Source of the DNA: Patescibacteria group bacterium
Lineage (GTDB): Bacteria > Patescibacteriota > Patescibacteriia > Magasanikbacterales > GWA2-37-8
Direction of reading: 5' to 3'
DNA length: 43,305 nucleotides
Assembly: GCA_018812905.1 (NCBI GenBank)
Contig: JAHJCN010000034.1
Coordinates: 1-43,305, forward strand
Position numbers and translations under genes: made by a program. How positions within the stretch are numbered: position 1 is the stretch's first letter; every line of letters starts with the position of its first letter. Shown piece by piece: positions 1 to 7,654 of this stretch. The notes beneath the pieces were generated by a model that did not search any database, was not told the DNA's origin, and was given only the letters and a program-made list of their open reading frames with translations.

Positions 1-60
1 CTCACTCCCGAAGGAACACGATTTTGAGTCGTGCGCGTCTACCAGTTCCGCCACTCGCCC
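1..60 (-). tRNA. tRNA-Leu (anticodon CAA), partial
   Basis: The reverse complement reads as the 5' part of a type II tRNA: a 7-base acceptor arm starting GGGCGAG at position 60, a D arm with the usual GG, and a 5-bp anticodon stem closing the loop CTCAAAA. The anticodon CAA (complement of 24-26) decodes UUG leucine. The next bases start a long variable arm (CCTTCGGG), as expected for Leu. The T arm and 3' end lie beyond the left edge of the window. Confidence 0.9.
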
Positions 61-86
61 AATTTTGTCTAATATTATAGCATTTT

Positions 87-115
87 TTGTTTTTTTGTCA
101 ATCGTGTGTTATAAT
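87..115 (+). promoter_or_regulatory. parA promoter
   Basis: A TTGTTT -35-like hexamer (87-92) is followed by a 17-base spacer and an extended -10, TGT-TATAAT (107-115). The predicted transcript starts near 122, about 15 bases before the parA ATG, with no Shine-Dalgarno motif in that short leader. Confidence 0.55.
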
Positions 116-136
116 AACACAGTTATTATCGCTATT

Positions 137-901
137 ATGCCATCCATAATATCTGTTGTTAACCAAAAAGGAGGAGTGGGTAAAACCACGACAACCGTCA
201 ATTTGGCCGCCGGTTTGGCCGAATTAGGCAAGTTTGTTTTGCTTGTTGATTTGGATCCTCAAGGCAATGCAACCTCCGGATTAGGCCTCAAGCATCAAGA
301 ATTGGACAAGGGTCTATACCACACTCTAGTGGGCCAGCACCGCTTGCACGACGTAGTGTTGAATACCGGCCATGCCGGCTTGAGGGTAGCTCCGGCCACC
401 CCGGATTTGGCGGGCGCAAATGTGGAATTGGTGAACATGGAGGGGCGAGAAAACAAATTGGCGGATGTTTTGAGTGAAGTGAAGCATGCCTACGATTTTA
501 TTTTAATTGACTGCCCGCCTTCTCTTGGCATTCTAACCCTGAACGGCCTGGTAGCCGCCGACCACATACTCATTCCGGTGCAAGCCGAATATTACGCTTT
601 GGAAGGCTTGGGTCAACTTTTAAAAACTATAGATTTGGTGCGTGAAAATGTTAAGCCTAATTTAAACGTTTTGGGAGCTGTGCTCACTATGTTTGATGGA
701 CGCAATAGGTTGTCCGAAGAGGTTTTGCACGAATTATATAAATATTTCCCGAATAATATTTTCAGATCGGTTATACCACGCGCAGTTCGCTTGGCCGAAG
801 CTCCGAGTTTTGGAAAAAGCATTTTTGCCTACGAGCCGCATGGTAAGGGGGCAAGGGCATACGAAAGATTGGTGAAGGAAGTGCTGGGTTGTTTTGAGTA
901 A
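137..901 (+). CDS. parA: ParA-family chromosome partition ATPase (Soj)
   Basis: This is a 254-residue Walker-type partition ATPase that works with ParB to segregate the chromosome origin. The deviant Walker A KGGVGKTT spans residues 11-18, including the signature lysine K11. VDLDPQGN is at 37-44 and the Walker B-like FILIDCPPSLG at 121-131. The frame is open upstream to 65, but the ATG at 137 gives the canonical N-terminus (MPSIISVVNQKGG) and lies just downstream of a good -10 box, so I use it. Length is normal for chromosomal Soj proteins and no N-terminal DNA-binding domain is present. It is followed by parB after 112 bases and probably co-transcribed with it. The product is certain at family level. 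Confidence 0.96.
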   Translation: MPSIISVVNQKGGVGKTTTTVNLAAGLAELGKFVLLVDLDPQGNATSGLGLKHQELDKGLYHTLVGQHRLHDVVLNTGHAGLRVAPATPDLAGANVELVNMEGRENKLADVLSEVKHAYDFILIDCPPSLGILTLNGLVAADHILIPVQAEYYALEGLGQLLKTIDLVRENVKPNLNVLGAVLTMFDGRNRLSEEVLHELYKYFPNNIFRSVIPRAVRLAEAPSFGKSIFAYEPHGKGARAYERLVKEVLGCFE

Positions 902-904
902 CAA

Positions 905-1008
905 ACGTAAAATGTAAATATTAAAAATCAAAATTATTGAATCCGCCTTGGGCGGACGAGATAATTTTTCAATAATTTTGCATTTTGATTTTTGCATTTT
1001 GATTTTTC
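905..1008 (+). repeat. Composite inverted repeat between parA and parB (A/T-rich family R6 around an R8 hairpin)
   Basis: The arms AAAATCAAAATTATTGAA (left) and its near complement TTCAATAATTTTGCATTTTGA (right, shown here split by use of only its start) flank a TCCGCC-TTG-GGCGGA hairpin at 942-956. A tandem GCATTTTGATTTTT motif repeats towards 1008. The element fills nearly all the space upstream of parB and leaves no recognisable ribosome-binding site. Confidence 0.65.
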
Positions 1009-1013
1009 TCACT

Positions 1014-1862
1014 ATGTCATTAGGCCGAGGATTGGGTGCTCTTATCACCCCAACAACAAAACGATCATCCGGGGTATCCGGTTTGCCTGGCTCTGCAGAT
1101 AAGATTTGGCATATACCGCTTTCAGAAATTGGCGCCGACCCCAACCAGGCGCGTAAAAGTTTTGATATTGAAGGTTTGCAGGAATTGGCCGAATCGATTA
1201 AGAGCCACGGTCTTCTTCAGCCGCTTTTGGTTTCGGAAAAAACCGATGGTGGCTATGAGCTTATCGCCGGCGAAAGGCGATTGCGCGCGGCCAAGATGGC
1301 CGGTTTGACAACCGCGCCAGTTATGGTCAAAAAAATGGCCGATCAGCAAAAATTGGAAGTAGCTTTGATTGAGAATATCCAAAGAGAAGATTTAAACCCA
1401 ATCGAAGAGGCCTTTGCTTATAAGCGTTTAATGGAAGAGTTCGATTTGACACAAGATGAAGTTGGAACAAAGGTGGGGAAAAGCAGGCCGGCGGTTGGCA
1501 ATGCAGTGCGCCTATTGGACTTACCGGAAGAAGTGCAGGCTGCCGTGGTGGGAAAGAAAATAAATGTAAGCCAAGCCAGATCTTTGCTTAGTTTGGAAAC
1601 GGCCGAAAAGCAGCTGGCCATGCTTTCGTCCATGCTTGGACAGCGAATTACAGTGCGAGAACTGGAAAGAGAGGTAAGTAAAAACAAAAAAGACAAAAGT
1701 CATTCGCGTCGTGACGCCAATTTGACGTATCTTGAAGATAAATTACGGGCCGCGCTGGGTACCAAGGTGAATATCACCCAAAAAGGAGATAAGGGCACGG
1801 TTTCTATACAATATTATTCCAAAGAAGAACTGGGTCGTTTGATAAAAAGGATGTCTGAATAA
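1014..1862 (+). CDS. parB: ParB-family partition protein (CTP-dependent clamp)
   Basis: This 282-residue ParB binds centromere-like parS sites and recruits ParA. The start MSLGRGLGAL is the canonical ParB N-terminus that stimulates ParA, which fixes the ATG at 1014 rather than the open upstream frame. The ParB/Srx nuclease-fold domain (about 33-125) contains the CTP-binding GERR motif at 86-89 followed by LRAAK, and ENIQREDLNPIEEA at 120-133. A helix-turn-helix (DLTQDEVGTKVGKSRPAVGN, about 144-163) follows, and the C-terminal dimerisation region ends at 282. It is downstream of parA on the same strand and ends just before a terminator. I see no parS site by eye within the window. Confidence 0.96.
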   Translation: MSLGRGLGALITPTTKRSSGVSGLPGSADKIWHIPLSEIGADPNQARKSFDIEGLQELAESIKSHGLLQPLLVSEKTDGGYELIAGERRLRAAKMAGLTTAPVMVKKMADQQKLEVALIENIQREDLNPIEEAFAYKRLMEEFDLTQDEVGTKVGKSRPAVGNAVRLLDLPEEVQAAVVGKKINVSQARSLLSLETAEKQLAMLSSMLGQRITVRELEREVSKNKKDKSHSRRDANLTYLEDKLRAALGTKVNITQKGDKGTVSIQYYSKEELGRLIKRMSE

Positions 1863-1880
1863 ATTTTGTATCCATAAAAA

Positions 1881-1906
1881 TCTCCCGCCTATGCGGGAGA
1901 TTATTT
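1881..1906. terminator. Bidirectional terminator between parB and rsh
   Basis: A perfect 8-bp stem, TCTCCCGC-CTAT-GCGGGAGA (1881-1900), is flanked by A-rich sequence on the left and TTATTTG on the right. On the minus strand it is followed by a T tract. It lies between the convergent ends of parB and rsh and can serve both. Confidence 0.85.
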
Positions 1907-3421
1907 GTCCGGATTTGATTTTTCGCTCTTTATCTTCTTAGGCAAAATTGCCGCCAACCAGCTTTTTTTGTTGGAATTCAAAGTGTTCTTTATATGAACT
2001 TTAGCCATATGAGTTTTGGCGAGTTTCATCCAATCGGGGCTTGGTCCTTTGCGATTTTTGTCCGTAATAATTTCCACTACATCACCGCTTTTGAGCGCCG
2101 TATCCAAACTTACGAGCTGATCGTTAATTTTTGCTCCATTGCACTTATCTCCAACTTCGGTATGAATGTGGTATGCGAAATCAATGGGTGTGGCATCTTC
2201 TGGCAAATCAATAACATCGCCTTGAGGAGTGAAGACGAAAATGCGATTATGGAAAAAATCCACTTTCATCTCGTCCAAATCGGACAGGTTTTTCAAAATG
2301 TCTTTTTGAAGATGCGCCAATTCTTTGGCCCAATTTACTTCTTTGTTTGGCAGGCGGGCGCCATTTTCATCATAATGCCAATGAGCGGCAATGCCGTACT
2401 CGGCCTCATCGTGAATTTCCTTAGTTCTAATTTGAAACTCGACGACTTTGCCATCGTCGCAGAAAACCGTGGTGTGCAAAGATTGGTAGCCGTTGGGCTT
2501 GGGTTGGGCGATATAGTCTTTGATGCGGCCCTTGAGGGGTTTCCACAAACGGTGAATGATGCCCAAGGTGGCATAGCAGTCGCCAATATCCCCCACAATT
2601 ACTCTGATAGCTACGATATCGTGGATGGTTTCCGAGTCCCAGCCTTTTTTTGTAAGTTTTTGGAATAGGCGATAGAGTTGTTTTTCTCTTCCGTGAACTT
2701 CAAAATAGTTAATTTTTGAAGTATCCAATTCTTTGCGCATGATTTCCATTATTTTTTCCAGATACGCCTCTTCGCTCGAAACCACCTTATCATGGATGGC
2801 CTTAACCCGTTCGTATTCTTTTGGGTAGATGTGGGGAAATGACAAATCTTCCAAAAGTCCCTTGAATTCTCCCATGCCTAAGCGGTTGGCGATGGGAGCG
2901 TAAATCTCCAAGCTTTCCAGCGCGATGCGGTATTTTTTATTGGTGGGTTGCGCGCTCAACGTCATCAGATTATGTGTGCGATCGGCAAATTTGATTATCA
3001 TAACGCGCACATCTTCCGCCATGGCCACGAACATTTTACGCAAATTTTCAATATATCTTTCCACTCCGCGATATTTGAGAGTTCCAAGTTTGGTAATGCC
3101 TTTTACCATTGAAGCTATATCTTTGCCAAAGTTTTTTTCTACCTCTTCTAAGGTTATCTGCGTATCTTCCGGTACGTCATGGAGCAGAGAAGCTATCACA
3201 ATATTAACTTCAATCTTCATAAGGGCTAAAATATAGGCAACGCTTAGCGGGTGAGTGATGTACGGTTCACCGCTTTTGCGCACTTGCCCTTCATGGGCGC
3301 GAGCGGCGAAATCATAAGCCAGCCGGACCATATCCAGATCGGCCGGAATGCAGTATGTTTTAAGCTCTTTGAGCAGATCGCTCAATTGAATTTTGGGGGG
3401 CAACAATATTTTGTAAGCCAT
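1901..3421 (-). CDS. rsh: RelA/SpoT-homologue (p)ppGpp synthetase/hydrolase, short form
   Basis: This 506-residue bifunctional stringent-response enzyme makes and degrades (p)ppGpp. The HD hydrolase domain has H43, HD at 81-82 and the D147-R-T-H-N151 motif, so hydrolysis looks possible. The synthetase domain contains GRIKDYIAQPKPNGYQSLHT (298-317) and the EFQIRT strand (328-333), all intact. A TGS domain spans about 392-455. The protein stops about 50 residues later, so the C-terminal helical, zinc-finger and ACT domains of full-length Rel (about 730 residues) are absent; ribosome-linked regulation may therefore differ. LLHDVPEDT carries a proline where most homologues have valine or another small residue. 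It has its own promoter downstream of the topA terminator. Confidence 0.93.
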   Translation of the reverse strand: MAYKILLPPKIQLSDLLKELKTYCIPADLDMVRLAYDFAARAHEGQVRKSGEPYITHPLSVAYILALMKIEVNIVIASLLHDVPEDTQITLEEVEKNFGKDIASMVKGITKLGTLKYRGVERYIENLRKMFVAMAEDVRVMIIKFADRTHNLMTLSAQPTNKKYRIALESLEIYAPIANRLGMGEFKGLLEDLSFPHIYPKEYERVKAIHDKVVSSEEAYLEKIMEIMRKELDTSKINYFEVHGREKQLYRLFQKLTKKGWDSETIHDIVAIRVIVGDIGDCYATLGIIHRLWKPLKGRIKDYIAQPKPNGYQSLHTTVFCDDGKVVEFQIRTKEIHDEAEYGIAAHWHYDENGARLPNKEVNWAKELAHLQKDILKNLSDLDEMKVDFFHNRIFVFTPQGDVIDLPEDATPIDFAYHIHTEVGDKCNGAKINDQLVSLDTALKSGDVVEIITDKNRKGPSPDWMKLAKTHMAKVHIKNTLNSNKKSWLAAILPKKIKSEKSNPDK

Positions 3422-3428
3422 ATTCAGA

Positions 3429-3457
3429 TGTCATTCCGAGTGAAACGAGAAATGTGC
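3429..3457. repeat. Half-copy of repeat family R4 (GTCATTCCGAG...) in the rsh leader
   Basis: TGTCATTCCGAGTGAAACGAG resembles the outer half of a dispersed palindromic unit. A second half-copy is upstream of the gene at 22387-23313. It lies inside the predicted rsh 5' leader. Confidence 0.5.
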
Positions 3458-3477
3458 TAATTGCAGACAACAAAATA

Positions 3478-3506
3478 ATTATATCTTTTAATTCGAGAAA
3501 AAGCAA
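3478..3506 (-). promoter_or_regulatory. rsh promoter
   Basis: On the minus strand TTGCTT (3506-3501), a 17-base spacer and a perfect TATAAT (3483-3478) form a strong sigma-70-type promoter. Transcription would start near 3471, giving an approximately 50-base leader that contains the R4 half-repeat. Confidence 0.7.
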
Positions 3507-3532
3507 TAAAAAACTCCGCTGTTAAGCGGAGT
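3505..3532 (-). terminator. topA terminator overlapping the end of the coding sequence
   Basis: The stem ACTCCGCT/AGCGGAGT (3513-3520 with 3525-3532) is followed on the minus strand by TTTTTTATTGC. The loop (3521-3524) contains the topA TAA stop codon, so the last three sense codons of topA form the 5' arm of the hairpin. Confidence 0.85.
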
Positions 3533-5732
3533 GTTTATACGAACATTCTTTATTAGAACATTTGACTGTGCCCTTTGCGGCATACACCAATAATTGTTTG
3601 CATTCCGGGCAGGCCTCGCCGGTTGGCCTATCCCAGAGAGCGAAATCGCAATCCGGATAGCGATTGCAGGAAAAGAAGATCTTCCCGCGCTTACTGCGGC
3701 GCTCAATGATTTCGCCTTGACCGCATTTCGGGCATTTTACATTTGTCTTTTTTTCAATGTTTTTTATGTTTTTGCAATTGGGATAATCGGAGCAGCTAAG
3801 GAATGGGCCGAAACGGCTTACTTTGCGCATCATTGGTTTTCCGCATTTTTCGCAAACTTCGTTGGTGGGTTCTGGCGCGGCATGGGCGGTGTCGCCTTCG
3901 CCGGTTAATGATTTGGTATTTTTGCATTCCGGAAAACCGGTGCACGCCAAAAATTTTCCAAAGCGTCCGCGCTTGATGACCATCGGCTTGCCGCATTTTT
4001 CACAGACTTCGTCGGTTTTTTCTTCCGTTTTTTTTAACTCCTTATCTTTTTTGTTTAGATTTTCTTTGAAAGGATGATAGAAAGCCGCGATTACAGGCTG
4101 CCATTCTTTTTTCCCGACAGAAATATCATCAAGATCTTCTTCCATTTGCGCTGTGAATTTAAAATCCACAATATTGGGAAAATGGGCAACGAGTAGGTCA
4201 TTTACAACATAGGCGATTTCTTTTGGCATTAAACGCTTTTTTTCGTCGCGTTCCACGTAGCCTCGGTCTTCGATTGTGGCAATAGTTGGGGCAAATGTTG
4301 ATGGACGACCTATGCCAAATTCTTCTAAAGCTTTCACCAAAGTGGCATCGGAATAGCGAGAAGGAGGTTCTGTAAAATGTTGTTCGGGTTTTAATTCTCC
4401 ACATTTCAGAGATTCATCCACCGCCACCTTGGGTAAAATATTTTCTTTGGTTTTGTCTGGGTATAGTTTTAAATAACCGTCAAAAATTATTGTTTGGCCG
4501 GTGGCGCGGAAGTCATAGTCATTGGAACTGACGATGTCAATGCCGAGCGAGTTCAATTCGGCCGGAGCCATTTGTGTGGCTACGGCGCGGCGCCAGATAA
4601 GGTCGTACAGTCTGAATTGGTTTTTGTCCAGGAATGGCTCAACCGAATTCGGAGTGCGCATGGCTTCGGTGGGGCGAACGGCTTCGTGTGCCTCTTGCGC
4701 GTTTTTACTTTTATTTTGGTATAGACGAGGCTTTTCAAGTGAGTATTTTTCTCCATATTCTTTCGAAATCGTTTCCTTGGAATCGTTTAAAAATTTTTCC
4801 GACAAGTTCACCGAATCGGTACGCATATATGTGATGAGACCAATTTGGCCTTCCGAGCCAAGCTCTATGCCTTCGTAGAGCTGTTGCGCCAAACGCATGG
4901 TTTGTTTGGCAGAAAATCCCAGACGATGATTGGCTTCCTGCTGAAGAGTGGAAGTGGTGAATGCCGCCGGTGCAGTGCGTTTTGACTTTTTTTCCTCTAA
5001 ATTTTTTACAGTATATTTTACGCCATTTAAATCGTTCAATATTTTATCCACCTCATCTTTGTTTTTTAAATCCAGCTTCTCTAATTTTTTATCACCAATG
5101 CCCACAAGTTTGGCTGAAATTTTTTCATCGCTTTTTTCAATATCAAAAATACCTTCGATGGTCCAATATTCTTCGGTTTTAAAATCTTTAATTTCTCTTT
5201 CGCGCTCCACGACAAAGCGCACGGCCACTGATTGTACGCGGCCGGCCGAAAGTCCTTTGGCTACCTTGCGCCAAAGAAAAGGGGAGAGTTCATATCCCAC
5301 CAGGCGGTCCACCACACGACGAGCTTGTTGAGCATCCACCAATTTCAAATCCAATGGTCTGGGATTTTTCAAGGCGTGCATTATCGCGCTTTTGGTGATT
5401 TCGTGAAAAACAATACGTTTGGCTTTTTCCGGTTTTATTCCCAAGATATGGGCGAGGTGCCAAGAAATGGCCTCTCCCTCTCGGTCTTCGTCAGTTGCGA
5501 ACAACACTTCATCTGCTTTTGATTTAAAGTCTTTCAATTCTTTCACCACTTTGGATTTGTCGCGGTTCACCACGTATTGTGGTTCAAAATTATGTTCAAT
5601 GTCAACACCCATTTTGGTTTTGGGCAAATCGCGCAAATGACCAAAAGAAGACCGGACAATGTAGTTCCGGCCCAGAAATTTAGTGATGGTTTTGGCTTTT
5701 GTGGGTGACTCGACGATTACGAGGGTGGACAT
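3522..5732 (-). CDS. topA: DNA topoisomerase I (type IA)
   Basis: This 736-residue type IA topoisomerase relaxes negative supercoils. The TOPRIM domain starts at MSTLVIVESPTKAKTI and carries the metal-binding D81-x-D83-x-E85. The active-site tyrosine is Y302 in ITYMRTDS (300-307). Four C-terminal C4 zinc-ribbon motifs bind single-stranded DNA at about 577-603, 627-653, 667-695 and 708-730. The frame is open further upstream to 5870, but the ATG at 5732 gives the standard N-terminus and lies downstream of a consensus promoter. The acidic linker between fingers 1 and 2 (about 606-624) is slightly long. Its stop codon is embedded in the terminator loop. Confidence 0.97.
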   Translation of the reverse strand: MSTLVIVESPTKAKTITKFLGRNYIVRSSFGHLRDLPKTKMGVDIEHNFEPQYVVNRDKSKVVKELKDFKSKADEVLFATDEDREGEAISWHLAHILGIKPEKAKRIVFHEITKSAIMHALKNPRPLDLKLVDAQQARRVVDRLVGYELSPFLWRKVAKGLSAGRVQSVAVRFVVEREREIKDFKTEEYWTIEGIFDIEKSDEKISAKLVGIGDKKLEKLDLKNKDEVDKILNDLNGVKYTVKNLEEKKSKRTAPAAFTTSTLQQEANHRLGFSAKQTMRLAQQLYEGIELGSEGQIGLITYMRTDSVNLSEKFLNDSKETISKEYGEKYSLEKPRLYQNKSKNAQEAHEAVRPTEAMRTPNSVEPFLDKNQFRLYDLIWRRAVATQMAPAELNSLGIDIVSSNDYDFRATGQTIIFDGYLKLYPDKTKENILPKVAVDESLKCGELKPEQHFTEPPSRYSDATLVKALEEFGIGRPSTFAPTIATIEDRGYVERDEKKRLMPKEIAYVVNDLLVAHFPNIVDFKFTAQMEEDLDDISVGKKEWQPVIAAFYHPFKENLNKKDKELKKTEEKTDEVCEKCGKPMVIKRGRFGKFLACTGFPECKNTKSLTGEGDTAHAAPEPTNEVCEKCGKPMMRKVSRFGPFLSCSDYPNCKNIKNIEKKTNVKCPKCGQGEIIERRSKRGKIFFSCNRYPDCDFALWDRPTGEACPECKQLLVYAAKGTVKCSNKECSYKHSA

Positions 5733-5763
5733 ATATGAACCGCTATTAGCTGGAGTATAAATT

Positions 5764-5792
5764 ATAATAGGATATTTTGGGTTTTGTGTCAA
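5764..5792 (-). promoter_or_regulatory. topA promoter
   Basis: On the minus strand a perfect -35 TTGACA (5792-5787), a 17-base spacer and TATTAT (5769-5764) precede topA. An overlapping TATAAT (5766-5761) has a 20-base spacer. The predicted leader is about 25 bases. Confidence 0.7.
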
Positions 5793-5795
5793 ACG

Positions 5796-5898
5796 GTGGC
5801 GTGTAACGCGTAGCGTGTAACGTGTAACCTGTCCGTTATCGTTGTCCTTCGCATCGTTCACTACAGGCAAAGCGTTGTGCGTTACGCGTTACACGCAG
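5796..5898. repeat. Repeat family R5 (GTGTAACGC units, inverted), copy 1
   Basis: The left part has tandem GTGTAACGCGTAGCGTGTAA-type units and the right part holds the complementary GTTACGCGTTACACG. The centre (about 5830-5870) is unrelated. Related copies are at 14123-14197 (inside recG) and 33128-33199. The element supplies the last codons and the stop of dprA. Confidence 0.75.
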
Positions 5899-6974
5899 GT
5901 CGTGTACGCCATTCCCCCGGCATTACGCACGAGACCCTTAATTTCCATCATCGTTAGGGCGCTGGTCACGGTGGGGCTGTCCAGGTTGCTTTCTTTGGTT
6001 ATCAAATCAATGTGTTTTGGCTCGCGAGACAGGCAATTTTGTATTTTTTCTTCAGTGGAATTGGCGGGCAATAAATTGGGTTGGACTGGCGATGTTTTTA
6101 GAAAATTTTGTAAATTAATCGCCTCAAGAGCGTCTTCGGGTTTGGCGACTAGCTTTGCTCCCATTTTAATGAGTTTATTACATCCTTCGCCACCCAAATT
6201 GGTGGCATTATGTGGTACTGCCATTACGTCGCGATTGTAATCTAGAGCGAGACGCGCGGTGATGAGCGCGCCCGATTGAAGCGGGGCTTCAATTACGATG
6301 GTGCCATGTGATAAACCGGCGATGATTCTATTTCTGGCGGGGAATGAGTATTGGGTTGGTAAAAAGTCCGGCGGGTATTCGGAAAGCACGGCGCCATCAT
6401 TGGCGATGATTTGTTCGGCCAGCAATTTGTGGGCGGCCGGATAAACACTTTGTTTGTTAACCCCGCAACCGAGCACGGCGATTGTGATGCCTTTCGCGTC
6501 CAATGCGGTTTTGTGCGCGATGCCATCAATGCCCAGAGCGAGTCCGCTGATAATAACGAGACCATGGGTTGCTAAAGGCCCAACCAGCACTTCGCACATT
6601 TGCTTGCCGTAATTTGAAGATTTTCTGGTACCCACCACGCCAAGAGACGGCTTGCCGTCCTCCGGAAGTTTGCCTCTATAAAACAAAGTATGAGGCGGGT
6701 CGGCAATCTCAGCCAGTAATTTTGGATAATCACTTTCGCCTAAAGAAGTGGTTTTGATTTGCTCTTTTTCCAGCCTCTCCATTATTTTTTCCACTGAAGT
6801 TTTTTCTCGCCACAGTAAAAATTCGTAGGCAATATTTTCTTCCATACCGGCACGGCAGATTTCTTCAAGTTCCGCTTGCCATAAGTTTTGTAAATTTGAA
6901 AAATGGCCGACCAATTTTTTATAGCGGTTGTAGGTGATTTTGGGGAAGTGGGCTAGGGCCGCGTGATAGTTCAT
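5889..6974 (-). CDS. dprA: DNA-processing protein DprA
   Basis: This 361-residue DprA/Smf protein binds incoming single-stranded DNA and loads RecA during natural transformation. The N-terminal helical (SAM-like) region spans about 1-70. The Rossmann-like domain contains VVGTRKSSNYG (113-123), ISGLALGIDG (142-151), FPARNRIIAGLS (211-222) and ALITARLALD (236-245). A winged-helix C-terminal domain covers about 305-360. The final residues and stop codon lie within repeat R5, so the original C-terminus may have been altered. It implies that DNA uptake is possible, consistent with DprA being common in reduced genomes. Its upstream region is a large inverted repeat (7005-7109). Confidence 0.94.
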   Translation of the reverse strand: MNYHAALAHFPKITYNRYKKLVGHFSNLQNLWQAELEEICRAGMEENIAYEFLLWREKTSVEKIMERLEKEQIKTTSLGESDYPKLLAEIADPPHTLFYRGKLPEDGKPSLGVVGTRKSSNYGKQMCEVLVGPLATHGLVIISGLALGIDGIAHKTALDAKGITIAVLGCGVNKQSVYPAAHKLLAEQIIANDGAVLSEYPPDFLPTQYSFPARNRIIAGLSHGTIVIEAPLQSGALITARLALDYNRDVMAVPHNATNLGGEGCNKLIKMGAKLVAKPEDALEAINLQNFLKTSPVQPNLLPANSTEEKIQNCLSREPKHIDLITKESNLDSPTVTSALTMMEIKGLVRNAGGMAYTTCV

Positions 6975-7004
6975 GGCAGCAAATATTTATTTGCGAAGAG
7001 TGGT

Positions 7005-7109
7005 ATTTGGCGAGGAATATATGTTTTTTTCGCGCCAAGACTCCCTTTGGTCGCCCCGCGTGGCGGGGTTATGATTGGCGCTTCAAAAAATACATATCCC
7101 TCGCCAAAT
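7005..7109. repeat. 105-bp imperfect inverted repeat between pth and dprA
   Basis: The left arm (7005-7038) and right arm (7075-7109) are near-perfect reverse complements: both run from TTTGGCGAGG through an A/T-rich block to GCGCCAA. The interior holds a CCCCGC-GTGG-CGGGGT-like hairpin (about 7054-7070). It fills the pth-dprA gap and looks like a small MITE-like unit, or a strong RNA hairpin that could end pth transcription. No gene is visible in it. Confidence 0.75.
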
Positions 7110-7123
7110 TAGAGCAATAAATT

Positions 7124-7654
7124 TTATTCTAAACCCACAAGGTCATTAATTGCTTTGTCCAGAACTTCGTCCAGAACTTTCTTTTCTTCTTTTCCCAACT
7201 TTCCCAACACAAAATCCGCCGTATCGTCAATTTCGCGCGTCTCGGGCGCCACTCCAATGCGTACGCGCGTAAAATTTTGCGTTCCCAAATGTTCAATGAT
7301 TGATTTTACGCCGTTGTGTCCGGCGGAACCTCTATCGGTTTGGATTTTGTATTCTCCAAGAGCGATATCTTTGTCGTCGTGAACAACAATAATGTCGCTT
7401 GGCGCGAGCTTGAAGAAGTCGGATATTGCCCGCACGGCCAAGCCCGATTCGTTCATGAAGGTTTGAGGTTTGGCTATGACGATTTTGCTACCGTTATGCA
7501 GCCCGGCGCTAATTTTAGCGTTAAACTTTTTTTCTAATTTAAAATTTGAAAATTGTAAATTGGAAACCAATTTTTCCGCGAGGAGGAAGCCAACATTGTG
7601 GCGAGTGTTTTGATATTCCTTGCCCGGATTGCCCAGGCCAACTATTAATTTCAT
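7124..7654 (-). CDS. pth: Peptidyl-tRNA hydrolase
   Basis: This 176-residue enzyme releases peptides from drop-off peptidyl-tRNAs. Catalytic and substrate residues match the E. coli enzyme in sequence context: N9 and H19 (GLGNPG, NTRHNVGF), N68 (FMNESG), D93 (VVHDDKD) and N114 (AGHNGVKS). Between helix 1 and the strand starting KFNAKI there is a short insert (about residues 30-40, SNLQFSNFKLE) encoded by an A/T-rich repeat (R6). Its ATG overlaps the der stop codon (ATGA), so translation is coupled to der. Length is slightly short at the C-terminus relative to the usual 185-195. Confidence 0.95.
   Translation of the reverse strand: MKLIVGLGNPGKEYQNTRHNVGFLLAEKLVSNLQFSNFKLEKKFNAKISAGLHNGSKIVIAKPQTFMNESGLAVRAISDFFKLAPSDIIVVHDDKDIALGEYKIQTDRGSAGHNGVKSIIEHLGTQNFTRVRIGVAPETREIDDTADFVLGKLGKEEKKVLDEVLDKAINDLVGLE
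7533..7569. repeat. R6 A/T-rich repeat inside pth
   Basis: The sequence TTTCTAATTTAAAATTTGAA and the following TTGTAAATTGGAAA are of the same type as intergenic tracts at 9031-9063 and 33849-33950. They encode the variable stretch SNLQFSNFKLE in pth. Confidence 0.55.

Noticed and set aside
65-136. N-terminal extension of ParA from 65
   Set aside because: The extension is hydrophobic low-quality sequence spanning the promoter; the family starts just before the Walker A motif, at 137.
1994-2668. 224-residue plus-strand ORF antisense to rsh
   Set aside because: Covers the conserved synthetase and TGS domains of rsh; no motif of its own.
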